From an uncultured Caulobacterales bacterium (GTDB lineage Bacteria; Pseudomonadota; Alphaproteobacteria; Caulobacterales; Maricaulaceae): a stretch of DNA of 13,795 nt. The position numbers and the translations under genes were made by a program. Location: NCBI GenBank assembly GCA_938007945.1, contig CALLME010000198.1:1-13795 (forward strand), given 5' to 3'. The notes beneath the pieces were generated by a model. It had not been told where the DNA came from, did no database searches, and saw only the letters and a program-made list of their open reading frames with translations. Below, one piece after another: positions 6,546-13,795 of this stretch (position 1 is the first letter of the stretch; each line of letters begins with the position of its first letter).

Positions 6546-6887
6546 ATGTCAATTATGAAATCACTCTTTGTAGCCACGGCCCTTGTGACAGTAAGCCTCG
6601 CGGCACCCACTGCTTTCGCCAATCAAAGCGTCGAGGAAATTGCGACAATAAAAAACACAGCCGACATCACAATTGGGCTGAACGGCCTAGTCTGTGATTT
6701 CTGCTCAATTGCGCTCAATAAAACCTTTAAGAAACACAGCGCAGTGGCCGCGACCTATGTCGATATTGACGCAAAATCTATGTTCGTTGTGCTCAAAGAC
6801 GGCACAAATATGAGCGATGCTGAACTGACGGAGCTTGTAATTAATGCGGGCTATAATGTGGCGGGCATCACCCGCAAAGCGGGCTAA
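6546..6887 (+). CDS. Periplasmic heavy-metal-associated (HMA) protein, MerP-like
   Basis: The signal peptide (residues 1-25, ending AFA) is followed by a single HMA domain at about 39-110 with ferredoxin-like strand/helix order. The metal site is the CxxC in GLVCDFC (C50, C53), in the loop before the first helix as in MerP and copper chaperones. The usual GMTC Met is Leu here. The C terminus AGYNVAGIT matches the AGY. end of HMA domains. The protein would bind a soft metal such as Cu(I) or Hg(II) in the periplasm and hand it to a membrane partner. The Shine-Dalgarno sequence AGGAGA at 6535-6540 is strong. The stop overlaps the start of the MerT-like gene in TAATG, so the two are translationally coupled, as expected for partners. 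The CsoR-type operator upstream favours copper over mercury. Confidence 0.9.
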   Translation: MSIMKSLFVATALVTVSLAAPTAFANQSVEEIATIKNTADITIGLNGLVCDFCSIALNKTFKKHSAVAATYVDIDAKSMFVVLKDGTNMSDAELTELVINAGYNVAGITRKAG

Positions 6888-7306
6888 TGTCCCAAACTCC
6901 GGTTACAAAGCCGCCCATTACCAAGACAAAGATCGCCTTTCGCGAAACGGCCGCCCCGACGGTCGCCTTATTGACGTCTGTGTCTACACTGGTGTGTTGC
7001 ACTTTACCTGCCGTCATGATCACGCTGGGCATGGGCGCGGCGTTGTCATCCCTTACGGCCAATGTCCCCCAACTTATATGGCTGTCTGAGCGTAAGCCGC
7101 TTGTCTTTGGCGGCTCACTCATCATGTTGGGCTTAGCTTGGTTGATGAGATATTTGACACGTAATATGCCCTGCCCCGTTGATCCTGCTGCAGCGAAGGT
7201 CTGCGCAAGATTACGCAGATTTGGCGGCTGGATTTTATATCTTGGTTTTGCAGTCTGGGCGGTTGGCGCGTTCTCTGCTTTCGTCCTACCAAAGCTTCTT
7301 ACTTAA
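6887..7306 (+). CDS. MerT-like inner-membrane metal transport protein, 139 aa
   Basis: Three membrane segments are expected at about 24-58, 72-90 and 113-135. The first contains the vicinal pair C37-C38 in STLVCCTLPAV, the hallmark of MerT-type transporters, whose first helix takes metal from the periplasmic HMA protein. A second cysteine pair, C96 and C106, lies in the loop before the last helix (PCPVDPAAAKVC) and could take part in onward transfer. The length suits the MerT/MerC group (about 115-140 residues). The start overlaps the stop of the HMA gene by one base. No mercuric reductase or P-type ATPase gene follows, since the operon ends at the terminator at 7326. Direction of transport is unknown. 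MerT imports, but with a copper-type repressor either uptake or detoxification is possible. Confidence 0.82.
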   Translation: MSQTPVTKPPITKTKIAFRETAAPTVALLTSVSTLVCCTLPAVMITLGMGAALSSLTANVPQLIWLSERKPLVFGGSLIMLGLAWLMRYLTRNMPCPVDPAAAKVCARLRRFGGWILYLGFAVWAVGAFSAFVLPKLLT

Positions 7307-7325
7307 TTTAATTCATGTCACGCAT

Positions 7326-7356
7326 AAAAAAGGCCCTCTCATCGGAGGACCTTTTT
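7326..7356. terminator. Bidirectional Rho-independent terminator
   Basis: AAAAAGG and CCTC on the left (7327-7333, 7335-7338) pair with GAGG and CCTTTTT (7345-7348, 7350-7356) around a 6-base loop with one C/A mismatch. T runs occur on both strands. It lies between the convergent ends of the MerT-like gene and the 7376-9754 gene and can serve both. Confidence 0.88.
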
Positions 7357-7375
7357 CTATTTATGAAATGCGAGC

Positions 7376-9754
7376 CTATTGGCAGACATACATGAAGTTA
7401 CCACAGGTCTTCATGAAGTGAACGTCTTGGCCGTTTGCGGCGCGGACGCGGAAGGCTTCGAGGTCACGACCTGATACATCCAACTTAGAGTATTGCAGGG
7501 AGTGCGTCTGAGCAAATCCAAGCATACCCTTTTCACCTTTGCTCAGCTTCTCATTTGAGAACATAGATGCATCCATATCTCTAAACGAACCATAACCAAG
7601 TGACCGCGCCATATAGTTAAGGAAGGCGCGGTCTTTACCGCCAAAGCTTGCGCGTTCCGCGAGTCTTGCGTGGAACTGTGCAGGAGTCAGTCCGTGGCTA
7701 TCGCCAAACTGTGGATTAGATCCGAGGTAGGTCACAGATTTTGGCGTGTAATTTGGCACATCAAAGAGGGTCACATTGCTTGGGCCACATATACGGTTGA
7801 TTGACCCCATAACGGCTTGCACGGGCGCAGGCTCTGGCGTTACGACAACCTCTGGCTCTGGCTCAGGCGCAGGCTCAACAGGACAAGCCGAACGCATCTT
7901 GACAAAGCTGCCATCCCAGCACTCAATCTTGGCAGGACATGCCGCTTGATTTTCAGCCTCTGAGCCGTCCCAACAGGATATCATGGCCGCTTTTGGCGGC
8001 ACAACAGCCGCCGGTGGCACGTCGGCTTTTCCGCCAAAGCATTTTGAGAGTAAAAACAGCGCGAGAAGCCCTAGCAGGCCAAGTAAAAGCCATTTCAGCC
8101 AGCCAAATCCGCCGCCCGTAGCTGCCGCAGCGACAGGAGCAGTCGCCGCAACGGGCGCAGCTTTGGCCGCAACAGCAGCAGCGGGTATAGCCGCAGCCGC
8201 CGCAGCAATTGGCGCAGCCGCCACAACGGGTGCCGCTTTTCTGCGAAGGCAAGAGCGACCAACTTCACGGCCTGTCTCATCATAGAGCACGTCCATAAAA
8301 TAATCGCCTTTTTCAATGCGCTTATAATATTTCGGATTATCTTTTAGACGGAGCACTCCAGAAAGCTCTTCATCACGCTGTGCCGCTGTACGGAAACCTT
8401 CGGAGCGGATACGCACGTCGCCGTCATCATCATACATGGCGAAATAGAACTGACCATCGCTGTGCTTGAAGAAGGCCACGTTATTGACTTTGTCATTTAC
8501 ATTATGGCCGTGATATTCTTTACACGGCAGGTAATCGTCATCTTTGTCGGCTGGCGTAGGCTTGGCGGCTGCAAGCGCACCCGTGGCGAGTGCCGCTGCC
8601 GCGATAGGAGCGGCGGATTTAGGCATAATTACGCAGGTTCGCGCAATCTCTTTACCATTGCCTGCTTTCAAAATACGGTAACTATGACCATTGGCCATGT
8701 CGATTGTTTTGATTTTGGATGCATCGCCCATGTTCTTTTTAACCGACGCCTGACCTACGTCGCGTGCGTTCTTTGTAGGATATGACTCTGAGCGCCACAC
8801 GAGCTTTTTATTTTCAAAATAGGCGAAGAAATACTCACCATTATCCTCAAAAGTGCTAAAACCATTGTTGACGGCGTGAGCTTCGTAGAATGCACAACTC
8901 CGGTAATTGTCTTCGCGGTTGCCGCGTTTCACGGGCGCTTTTTTTGCTTTTACTGGCTTAGCTTTTGGTTTCTCACCGCGAAGCGAGGCTGCCGCCGCCA
9001 TGGCCGCTGCGCTCGAACTGTACCAGATTGACGTTGCAACTTCTTGGCCGTTAGCCGCGTTAATGTCGAAGTAATGTTTGCCGTTCTTATGGACGTGATG
9101 CTCATATCGACTTTTCAGCTTCATGTTCTTTGTCGTAGATGCAATACCATTATCGCGACCCGCTTTTGAGGTATAGCTTTCAGAAATCAAGGCGATTTTT
9201 CCACCTTCACAATAAGTGAAGTAATGCGCGCCGTCTTTGGAGAAACTTGCAAAGCCATTTTTGACTGTGCCTTGCTCTTTATAGAAAGCCAGCGGATGAT
9301 AGTTTTCGACACGACCATCTTTTTTTGCAGCCGCTTTTTTACGAGTTGTCTTTTTCGGCGCCGCTTTTTTAGCCGCAGTCGCCTTAGCAGATTTGGCTGT
9401 GACTTTGCCCATCATACGACCAACAGCATATTCAGCATCTGCTTTTGATTTATAGCTTGGGCTAATAGCAATCTCTTGGCCATTACCCGCAAACAAACCA
9501 AATCCATGCTTGCCTGCATTTTGAGAGAACCGAAAACGCTTCTCATTTTTCATATTTTTCTTAACGGACTCTACCCCATTATCGCGACCTGCAATAGACG
9601 TGTAAGCTTGCGAAATCATCGCTACGTTACCATCTACAATTAAAGCAAAATAGTGTTTATCCCCATCCGTGAATTTTTCAAATCCACGTTTTCGTCCCTT
9701 ACTCGCAGCTTTGTAGAAAGCTACGGGTTTATACTCGTCATCATTAGATGCCAT
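7376..9754 (-). CDS. Membrane protein with four tandem DUF1508 (YegP-type) modules, 792 aa
   Basis: Four modules of about 100 residues lie at about 10-115, 152-258, 283-376 and 406-503. Each has a strand-rich half ending in patterns such as SESYTSKAGRDNGIAS-KNM and a second half with NGQEI/V, as in the YegP family, whose function is poorly known. They are joined by a Lys/Ala/Pro linker like histone H1 (117-146), a second basic linker (261-279) and Ala/Pro linkers (379-400, 506-546). One membrane helix follows at 551-572. Beyond it are two CWDGS motifs (594-598, 612-616), each followed by ACP, a Pro/Glu linker, and an unrecognised domain at 652-792 with three cysteines. The cysteines suggest a periplasmic C terminus, with the modules in the cytoplasm. 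The start has a strong Shine-Dalgarno sequence (AAGGAGGA). It is the only gene in its unit, with the terminator at 7326. Confidence 0.9.
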   Translation of the reverse strand: MASNDDEYKPVAFYKAASKGRKRGFEKFTDGDKHYFALIVDGNVAMISQAYTSIAGRDNGVESVKKNMKNEKRFRFSQNAGKHGFGLFAGNGQEIAISPSYKSKADAEYAVGRMMGKVTAKSAKATAAKKAAPKKTTRKKAAAKKDGRVENYHPLAFYKEQGTVKNGFASFSKDGAHYFTYCEGGKIALISESYTSKAGRDNGIASTTKNMKLKSRYEHHVHKNGKHYFDINAANGQEVATSIWYSSSAAAMAAAASLRGEKPKAKPVKAKKAPVKRGNREDNYRSCAFYEAHAVNNGFSTFEDNGEYFFAYFENKKLVWRSESYPTKNARDVGQASVKKNMGDASKIKTIDMANGHSYRILKAGNGKEIARTCVIMPKSAAPIAAAALATGALAAAKPTPADKDDDYLPCKEYHGHNVNDKVNNVAFFKHSDGQFYFAMYDDDGDVRIRSEGFRTAAQRDEELSGVLRLKDNPKYYKRIEKGDYFMDVLYDETGREVGRSCLRRKAAPVVAAAPIAAAAAAIPAAAVAAKAAPVAATAPVAAAATGGGFGWLKWLLLGLLGLLALFLLSKCFGGKADVPPAAVVPPKAAMISCWDGSEAENQAACPAKIECWDGSFVKMRSACPVEPAPEPEPEVVVTPEPAPVQAVMGSINRICGPSNVTLFDVPNYTPKSVTYLGSNPQFGDSHGLTPAQFHARLAERASFGGKDRAFLNYMARSLGYGSFRDMDASMFSNEKLSKGEKGMLGFAQTHSLQYSKLDVSGRDLEAFRVRAANGQDVHFMKTCGNFMYVCQ

Positions 9755-9909
9755 TATGTCCTCCTTAGGCCCCCTAGGCCATATGTTAATTCGCGTTAAC
9801 CTATGCCCTACACTAACGGTTGTAAATAGACCTCCCGTCTCACTAGTGTGATTTCAAAGTCAATATTCGTTTAAGGAGAAATGCGTTTTAGATAGCCCCT
9901 CAGTTCGCG

Positions 9910-11211
9910 CTAACGGTTTTGTTTTCGCAATTCTGACCAGCGCGCGAGTCTGTCTTTTATCGCCGCTTCCCGACCTTCGCCTTTTGGGGCGTAAAAAATT
10001 TCGCGCGCCATGTCGTCGGGAAAATAATTTTGACCAGAAAACCCATCGGGTGCGTCGTGATCGTAGGCATAGCCCGCGCCGTATCCCAGTTCTTTCATAA
10101 GTTTTGTTGGCGCGTTTAATATATGCGCAGGCGGTGGTAAGCTGCCTGTTTTCTTAGCTGATATCATCGCGGCTTTGAACGCCACATAAACCGCATTGGA
10201 TTTAGGCGCGCTCGCCATATGCACCACCGCATGTGCAAGCGCGAGCTCTCCTTCAGGAGGCCCGAGTGTGCGGTATGTTTGCATTGCTTCATTGGCGATC
10301 ATCAGCGCCAGTGGATCCGCCAAGCCAATATCTTCGCTTGCTAGACGTATCAAGCGCCGCGCAATATAGAGCGGATCTTCACCGCCATTTATCATGCGCG
10401 CAAACCAATAGAGCGCTGCGTCTGGGTCAGAGCCGCGAATGGATTTATGCAAAGCGGAAATGAGATTATAATGCTCCTCTGCATTTTTATCATAGGCAGG
10501 TGCGCGTTTTTGAAAAAGTTTCGCAATATCTTGGCCGTCAAAATCGGCTTTGGGAGAGAGCGCAAATATCTCTTCGGCTAAATTCAGACCGTAGCGCCCA
10601 TCGCCATCCGCAAAGCCAATCAGGGCCGCTCGCCCCTCATCCGTCACAGGCAATTTGCGACCAAGCTCGATTTCCGCGCGGGTAAATAATTGATCCATTG
10701 CAGCGGAGCTAAGCGCTTTCAGAACCATAACTTGCGCGCGCGAGAGAAGCGCGTTGTTAAGCTCAAAACTGGGGTTTTCTGTCGTTGCCCCGACAAGTGT
10801 CACAATACCTTCTTCGACAAATGGCAAAAAACCGTCTTGTTGCGCTTTATTAAAGCGGTGGATTTCATCAACAAACAACAATGTGCCTTGCCCGATATCG
10901 CGTCTGGCCTTGGCGGCGTCAAAGACTTTGCGAAGGTCTGCCACGCCAGAAAAGACAGCTGAAATTTGAACGAACTCCAGCCCAGCTTTATTAGCCAAAA
11001 GGCGAGCAATTGTTGTCTTACCTACACCGGGCGGGCCCCACAAAATAATGGAGGCAAGACGCCCACTCGCGAGCATGCGTCCAAGTGGGCCATCAGCGCC
11101 AATCAGGTGGTCTTGCCCCACAACATCTGCAAGTTTTTTTGGGCGCAAACGGTCTGCCAATGGGCGCGGTGCGCTATCAGATAATCCCGCGGATTGAAAC
11201 AGTGAGGCCAT
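9910..11211 (-). CDS. rarA: Replication-associated recombination ATPase RarA (MgsA)
   Basis: RarA is an AAA+ ATPase related to clamp-loader subunits that acts at stalled or damaged replication forks in the cytoplasm. The 433 residues match the family (447 in E. coli). Visible motifs are Walker A GPPGVGKT (59-66), Walker B LLFVDEIHRF (111-120), sensor 1 GATTENPSF (141-149) and the arginine finger region NNALLSR ending at R158. The C-terminal MgsA-type region is recognisable by PKSNAVY and by the GYAYDHDAPDGFSGQNYFPD stretch. The start at 11211 has a Shine-Dalgarno sequence (AAAGAGG) almost touching the ATG. It follows the protease gene by 13 bases, so it is probably cotranscribed with it. No clear terminator was found downstream. 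Confidence 0.96.
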   Translation of the reverse strand: MASLFQSAGLSDSAPRPLADRLRPKKLADVVGQDHLIGADGPLGRMLASGRLASIILWGPPGVGKTTIARLLANKAGLEFVQISAVFSGVADLRKVFDAAKARRDIGQGTLLFVDEIHRFNKAQQDGFLPFVEEGIVTLVGATTENPSFELNNALLSRAQVMVLKALSSAAMDQLFTRAEIELGRKLPVTDEGRAALIGFADGDGRYGLNLAEEIFALSPKADFDGQDIAKLFQKRAPAYDKNAEEHYNLISALHKSIRGSDPDAALYWFARMINGGEDPLYIARRLIRLASEDIGLADPLALMIANEAMQTYRTLGPPEGELALAHAVVHMASAPKSNAVYVAFKAAMISAKKTGSLPPPAHILNAPTKLMKELGYGAGYAYDHDAPDGFSGQNYFPDDMAREIFYAPKGEGREAAIKDRLARWSELRKQNR

Positions 11212-11224
11212 GCCTCTTTATGGC

Positions 11225-12652
11225 CTAATTGGCGCGGGGAAGATAGCGGATTGGTACGTCATAAATCTTGCCATTGCGGTCAATCGACAACGACCAATCC
11301 TCCGCATTTTCCTGACGCACCAAAAGCGTTTCAAGCTGACGTGTTGAGGTTATCTCTTTCCCGTTCATCTCTAAGATGAGATCAGCGGGGCGCAGACCGT
11401 TACTGCGAGAGGCGCTGCGGCGCGCAAGACTTAAAATCATCACCCCCTTCACATAAGGGTCAACGCCAATTTCCTCTCCCAAAGCTGGCGACATATTCAC
11501 AATTGTCGCGCCGTCAAGCGGGTGATAGCCATCCAGAAACCGCTCATCTCTGGCCGGCGTTTCTTTTGGTACTTCGATACGTGTCGATAGGGTACGTGTT
11601 TTCCCATTGCGTATAATTTCGACATTTGCGCGCGAGCCTAGTTCAAGCGTGGCGAGCTTAAACCGTAACCCGCTTTCATCATTAATTTGCGTGCCGTCAA
11701 TTGAGAGTACGACGTCGCGCGATTTCAGTCCTGCCTTATCGGCGGGGCCGTCAGGATAAACTTCTGACACAATCGCGCCGCGCGCACGGTCTAGCCCAAG
11801 AGTCGCCGCAAGCGCACTATCGACAGCGGAGGTCCGCGCGCCTAGCCAAGGCCGCACAATCTTGCCTTCTGTTACCGCACTATCTACGGCGCGCGCGACA
11901 AGCACACCAGGAATGGCAAAACCAATACCGTTCGAGCCCCCTGAGCGCGAGAAAATAGCGGTGTTCACGCCTATAAGATTACCGTTAAGATCTACGAGCG
12001 CGCCGCCAGAATTTCCTGGATTTACGGCCGCATCTGTTTGTATGAAAGACGATGCATTTGTCACATTCGTACGACCCAAGGCAGAGACAATTCCGCTCGT
12101 GACGGTCTGTCCCACACCGAAAGGATTACCAATAGCGAGCACAATATCTCCAATTTCAAGATCGCTTGATTTATCAATAGAGAGTGTCGGCAATCGCTCG
12201 CCTTTGGTATCAATCTCAAGCACGGCCAAATCAATTTCTTCGTCTTGGGCGATGACTTTGGCGTCAAATTCGCGGCGGTCATTGAGCACAATACGCAGCT
12301 CATCCGCGCCTTTCACCACATGTGCGTTGGTCACAATGATGCCGCTGTCGCGCACAATGACGCCTGAGCCAAGCGAGTTTTGCACGCTCTCTGTTGGGGC
12401 GCGCCCCATGTCGCGCATCATATCGAAAAAGCTCACCCGTTGACGTGTCCGCACTGTACGTGACGTAAAGACGTTGACCACGGCAGGAGCCGTGTCCTTC
12501 ACGACAGGCGCATAAGAAAGCTGCACTTGGAGCTGGTTTTCAGGCACAACTTTGTTGCTGCTTGGGAAATTGAGAAGCTGCGCGCCTGCGATTTGCGGTA
12601 GAGCGCCCGCCAAAGCTGTCGCGCCAAGAAGTGAGAGAAGGATCTGTTTCAT
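11225..12652 (-). CDS. degQ: Periplasmic serine protease of the HtrA/DegP-DegQ family
   Basis: This protein degrades or refolds damaged envelope proteins in the periplasm. It has a signal peptide (residues 1-24), a trypsin-like domain with the triad H111 (TNAHVV), D141 (EIDLAVL) and S215 (NPGNSGGAL), and two PDZ domains at about 268-362 and 380-470, the DegP/DegQ arrangement. The 475 residues are typical. The LA loop region (65-90) is short, closer to DegQ/DegS than to E. coli DegP, so the symbol is approximate and degP is an alternative. The start at 12652 is fixed by the signal peptide. Its Shine-Dalgarno sequence AGGAGG ends one base before the ATG and lies in a hairpin (12653-12670). rarA follows 13 bases after the stop. 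Confidence 0.93.
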   Translation of the reverse strand: MKQILLSLLGATALAGALPQIAGAQLLNFPSSNKVVPENQLQVQLSYAPVVKDTAPAVVNVFTSRTVRTRQRVSFFDMMRDMGRAPTESVQNSLGSGVIVRDSGIIVTNAHVVKGADELRIVLNDRREFDAKVIAQDEEIDLAVLEIDTKGERLPTLSIDKSSDLEIGDIVLAIGNPFGVGQTVTSGIVSALGRTNVTNASSFIQTDAAVNPGNSGGALVDLNGNLIGVNTAIFSRSGGSNGIGFAIPGVLVARAVDSAVTEGKIVRPWLGARTSAVDSALAATLGLDRARGAIVSEVYPDGPADKAGLKSRDVVLSIDGTQINDESGLRFKLATLELGSRANVEIIRNGKTRTLSTRIEVPKETPARDERFLDGYHPLDGATIVNMSPALGEEIGVDPYVKGVMILSLARRSASRSNGLRPADLILEMNGKEITSTRQLETLLVRQENAEDWSLSIDRNGKIYDVPIRYLPRAN

Positions 12653-12670
12653 CCCTCCTATTTAGGAGAG
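12653..12670 (-). promoter_or_regulatory. Hairpin covering the Shine-Dalgarno sequence of the degQ/degP-like gene
   Basis: In the mRNA, CUCUCCU (12670-12664) can pair with AGGAGGG (12659-12653) over 7 bp, including one U-G pair, around an AAAU loop. The 3' arm contains the entire Shine-Dalgarno sequence and ends at the base before the AUG. Such a structure would hold the site closed until melted or opened by a ribosome, as in simple RNA thermometers. This regulatory role is inference. Confidence 0.45.
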
Positions 12671-12760
12671 ACGCGCGTAATTACAAAGGGCGCGGTGCAG
12701 AATGTGGTGAAAAATTAATTCCGCAGGGTTTAATGGCAGGTGGATTCGATGGACTGTTGC

Positions 12761-13795
12761 TTAGCCGCCCTGCCAAGCAGGCGCCGCACTGGGCACACCA
12801 AAGAGATAGCCTTGCAAATAATCCACCCCAAGGCGGTTTAAGAGCTCCGCATCCTCACGCGTTTCAACCATTTCAGCGACCGTCTTGACCGAGAAGGTCT
12901 GCGCCAAATCCACCATCATACGCACAAAAGTTTGTTTATGCGGGGTGATAGACAGGTCTTTGATAAAGCTGCCGTCGATTTTAATCGAATCCGCTTCAAT
13001 CGCCATGAGGTTTTGGAACGTCGTATGGCCAGAGCCGAAATCATCAATTGAGAACATACAACCGAGCATCCGCGCTTCGACGGAAAAACGGCTTGCCATG
13101 GCAGGATCTTCGAGCGCGACAGTTTCGGTAAGTTCTATCGTCACCCGAGACGTCGCGGGGCCGAGCGCGCGCAAGCCTTCGAGATAGGCATTCGCGCTAT
13201 CTGCTGATTTCACTGTGGCCGCCGAAACATTCAGCGCCAGCTCAATATCAGGATAGCGCGCGAGCGTCTGAGCCGCAATTTCGAGCGCGCGGCGATCTAG
13301 CAAATTCACAAGGCCGAGACGCTCTGCTGCCATAACAAACTCGCCGGCCGAGACAATCTCGCCGTCATCACGCTTAAGCCTGAGTAAACACTCATAATGG
13401 TGAAGCTTACGCGTTTTTGCGTCAACAATCGGTTGGTAGGCGAGCGAGACACGGCGGTCATTAAGCGCGCTAATAATATCTTTGGATGACGTCACCTGCT
13501 GTGACGTCTGGCGGGGCTTCGGCGAAAGCTCTGGCGAATAGGCCACATATTTCTGGCCTGAGCTAATGGCGCTTTGCATCGCGATATCGCTGTGGACGAA
13601 AAGCGTATCAATGTCGCTATTTCCTTCTGAATCTATGGCCACGGAACTCACGTGAAATTCAGCATAAAGATCCCCATGCGGTGTGGGGTAAGGCACATCA
13701 GAAAGACGCTGCAAGATTTTTTGCACACGCGCTACAACTTCGTCGGAATGGCAATCTAGAAGGCTGAGCGCGAAACTGACGCTGCCGATTCGCGC
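12761..13795 (-). CDS. c-di-GMP phosphodiesterase: degenerate GGDEF plus EAL domain (N terminus cut by window)
   Basis: The frame stays open to the window edge, giving 344 visible residues. The first 90 are the C-terminal part of a GGDEF domain whose signature is changed to GSVSF (13772-13786), followed by the usual HSDIAMQSAISSGQ and YSPEL segments. It should not make c-di-GMP. The EAL domain (about 105-340) keeps the catalytic and metal-binding set: E135 in ECLLRL (EAL motif), N189 in LNVSA, E221 in IELTET, D251-D252 in DDFGSG, K272 in IKID, E308 in AEMVE and Q328 in LQGYLFG. It should therefore hydrolyse c-di-GMP to pGpG. A GTG at 13726 could be read as a start but lies inside the GGDEF domain. 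Upstream sensor domains, if any, are outside the window. Confidence 0.93.
   Translation of the reverse strand, partial: ARIGSVSFALSLLDCHSDEVVARVQKILQRLSDVPYPTPHGDLYAEFHVSSVAIDSEGNSDIDTLFVHSDIAMQSAISSGQKYVAYSPELSPKPRQTSQQVTSSKDIISALNDRRVSLAYQPIVDAKTRKLHHYECLLRLKRDDGEIVSAGEFVMAAERLGLVNLLDRRALEIAAQTLARYPDIELALNVSAATVKSADSANAYLEGLRALGPATSRVTIELTETVALEDPAMASRFSVEARMLGCMFSIDDFGSGHTTFQNLMAIEADSIKIDGSFIKDLSITPHKQTFVRMMVDLAQTFSVKTVAEMVETREDAELLNRLGVDYLQGYLFGVPSAAPAWQGG

Noticed and set aside
6546..7306. Calling the HMA and MerT-like genes a mercury-resistance operon (merP, merT)
   Set aside because: There is no merA and no MerR-type regulator. The adjacent regulator is CsoR-type with Cu(I) ligands, so mer gene names are not used.
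7953..8316. Cys-rich and Arg/Leu-rich open frames overlapping the Ala/Pro linker of the DUF1508 protein
   Set aside because: They are out-of-frame readings of repetitive Ala codons (GCN runs give CGN or TGC runs) and not independent genes.
7376..9754. CRISPR-like or tandem DNA repeat reading of the repeated modules
   Set aside because: The repetition is at protein level with divergent DNA and no regular short repeat/spacer pattern.
9785..9800. Inverted repeat GTTAA-6-TTAAC upstream of the DUF1508 gene, resembling a CtrA box
   Set aside because: The CtrA full site needs 7 bases between TTAA elements and here there are 6. No good promoter is aligned with it, so it is not claimed.
9872..9896. 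AAGGAGA followed by a five-codon frame (ATG to TAG) on the + strand near 9881-9895
   Set aside because: Too short to support as a leader peptide, and nothing on the + strand follows it but the antisense of rarA.
11862..12443. 193-codon + strand open frame inside the HtrA-type protease gene
   Set aside because: Antisense shadow of a well-conserved catalytic domain. The product is low-complexity Ser/Thr/Pro.

Overview
The window looks like a piece of an alphaproteobacterial chromosome. Its housekeeping proteins (TrpB, TrpA, RarA, a DegQ/DegP-type protease) have alphaproteobacterial-type sequences, and an entericidin-like gene carries a candidate EcfG stress promoter. GC is moderate, with a clearly AT-richer stretch at about 1200-3800. 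A member of the Maricaulales/Hyphomonadales is a guess only. No RNA gene, CRISPR array or intact insertion sequence was seen.

Layout. (1) 1-1182: trpB, cut at its 5' end by the window. (2) 1241-3808: small exported proteins on the + strand. These are a lipoprotein, a three-gene overlapping set of secreted proteins (2148-3522) and an entericidin-like lipoprotein, closed by a strong hairpin terminator at 3848-3887. (3) 3936-5511: an unrecognised cysteine-containing protein, then trpA. The two tryptophan synthase subunits are therefore about 3.5 kb apart with a terminator between them. (4) 5517-7306: a CsoR-type metal-responsive repressor gene, divergent from a three-gene operon. The operon encodes a probable outer-membrane barrel, a periplasmic heavy-metal-binding (HMA) protein and a MerT-like inner-membrane protein. 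A G-tract operator lies over both promoters. (5) 7376-9754 (-): a 792-residue membrane protein with four tandem DUF1508/YegP-type modules, basic and Ala/Pro-rich linkers, one membrane helix and a cysteine-containing C-terminal region. (6) 12652-9910 (-): degQ/degP-like protease gene followed 13 bp later by rarA. (7) 13795-12761 (-): a c-di-GMP phosphodiesterase (EAL) with a degenerate GGDEF domain, cut by the window edge.

How the genes work together. The best candidate for a little-described system is the CsoR-controlled set at 5517-7306. One gene sits in each envelope compartment and all three appear to be under one copper-type repressor. It resembles MerP/MerT without a mercuric reductase and with an added barrel. 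The secreted triad at 2148-3522 is a second candidate. The protease, RarA and EAL genes are ordinary chromosomal genes. The degQ/degP transcript has a hairpin over its Shine-Dalgarno sequence, directly before the start codon.
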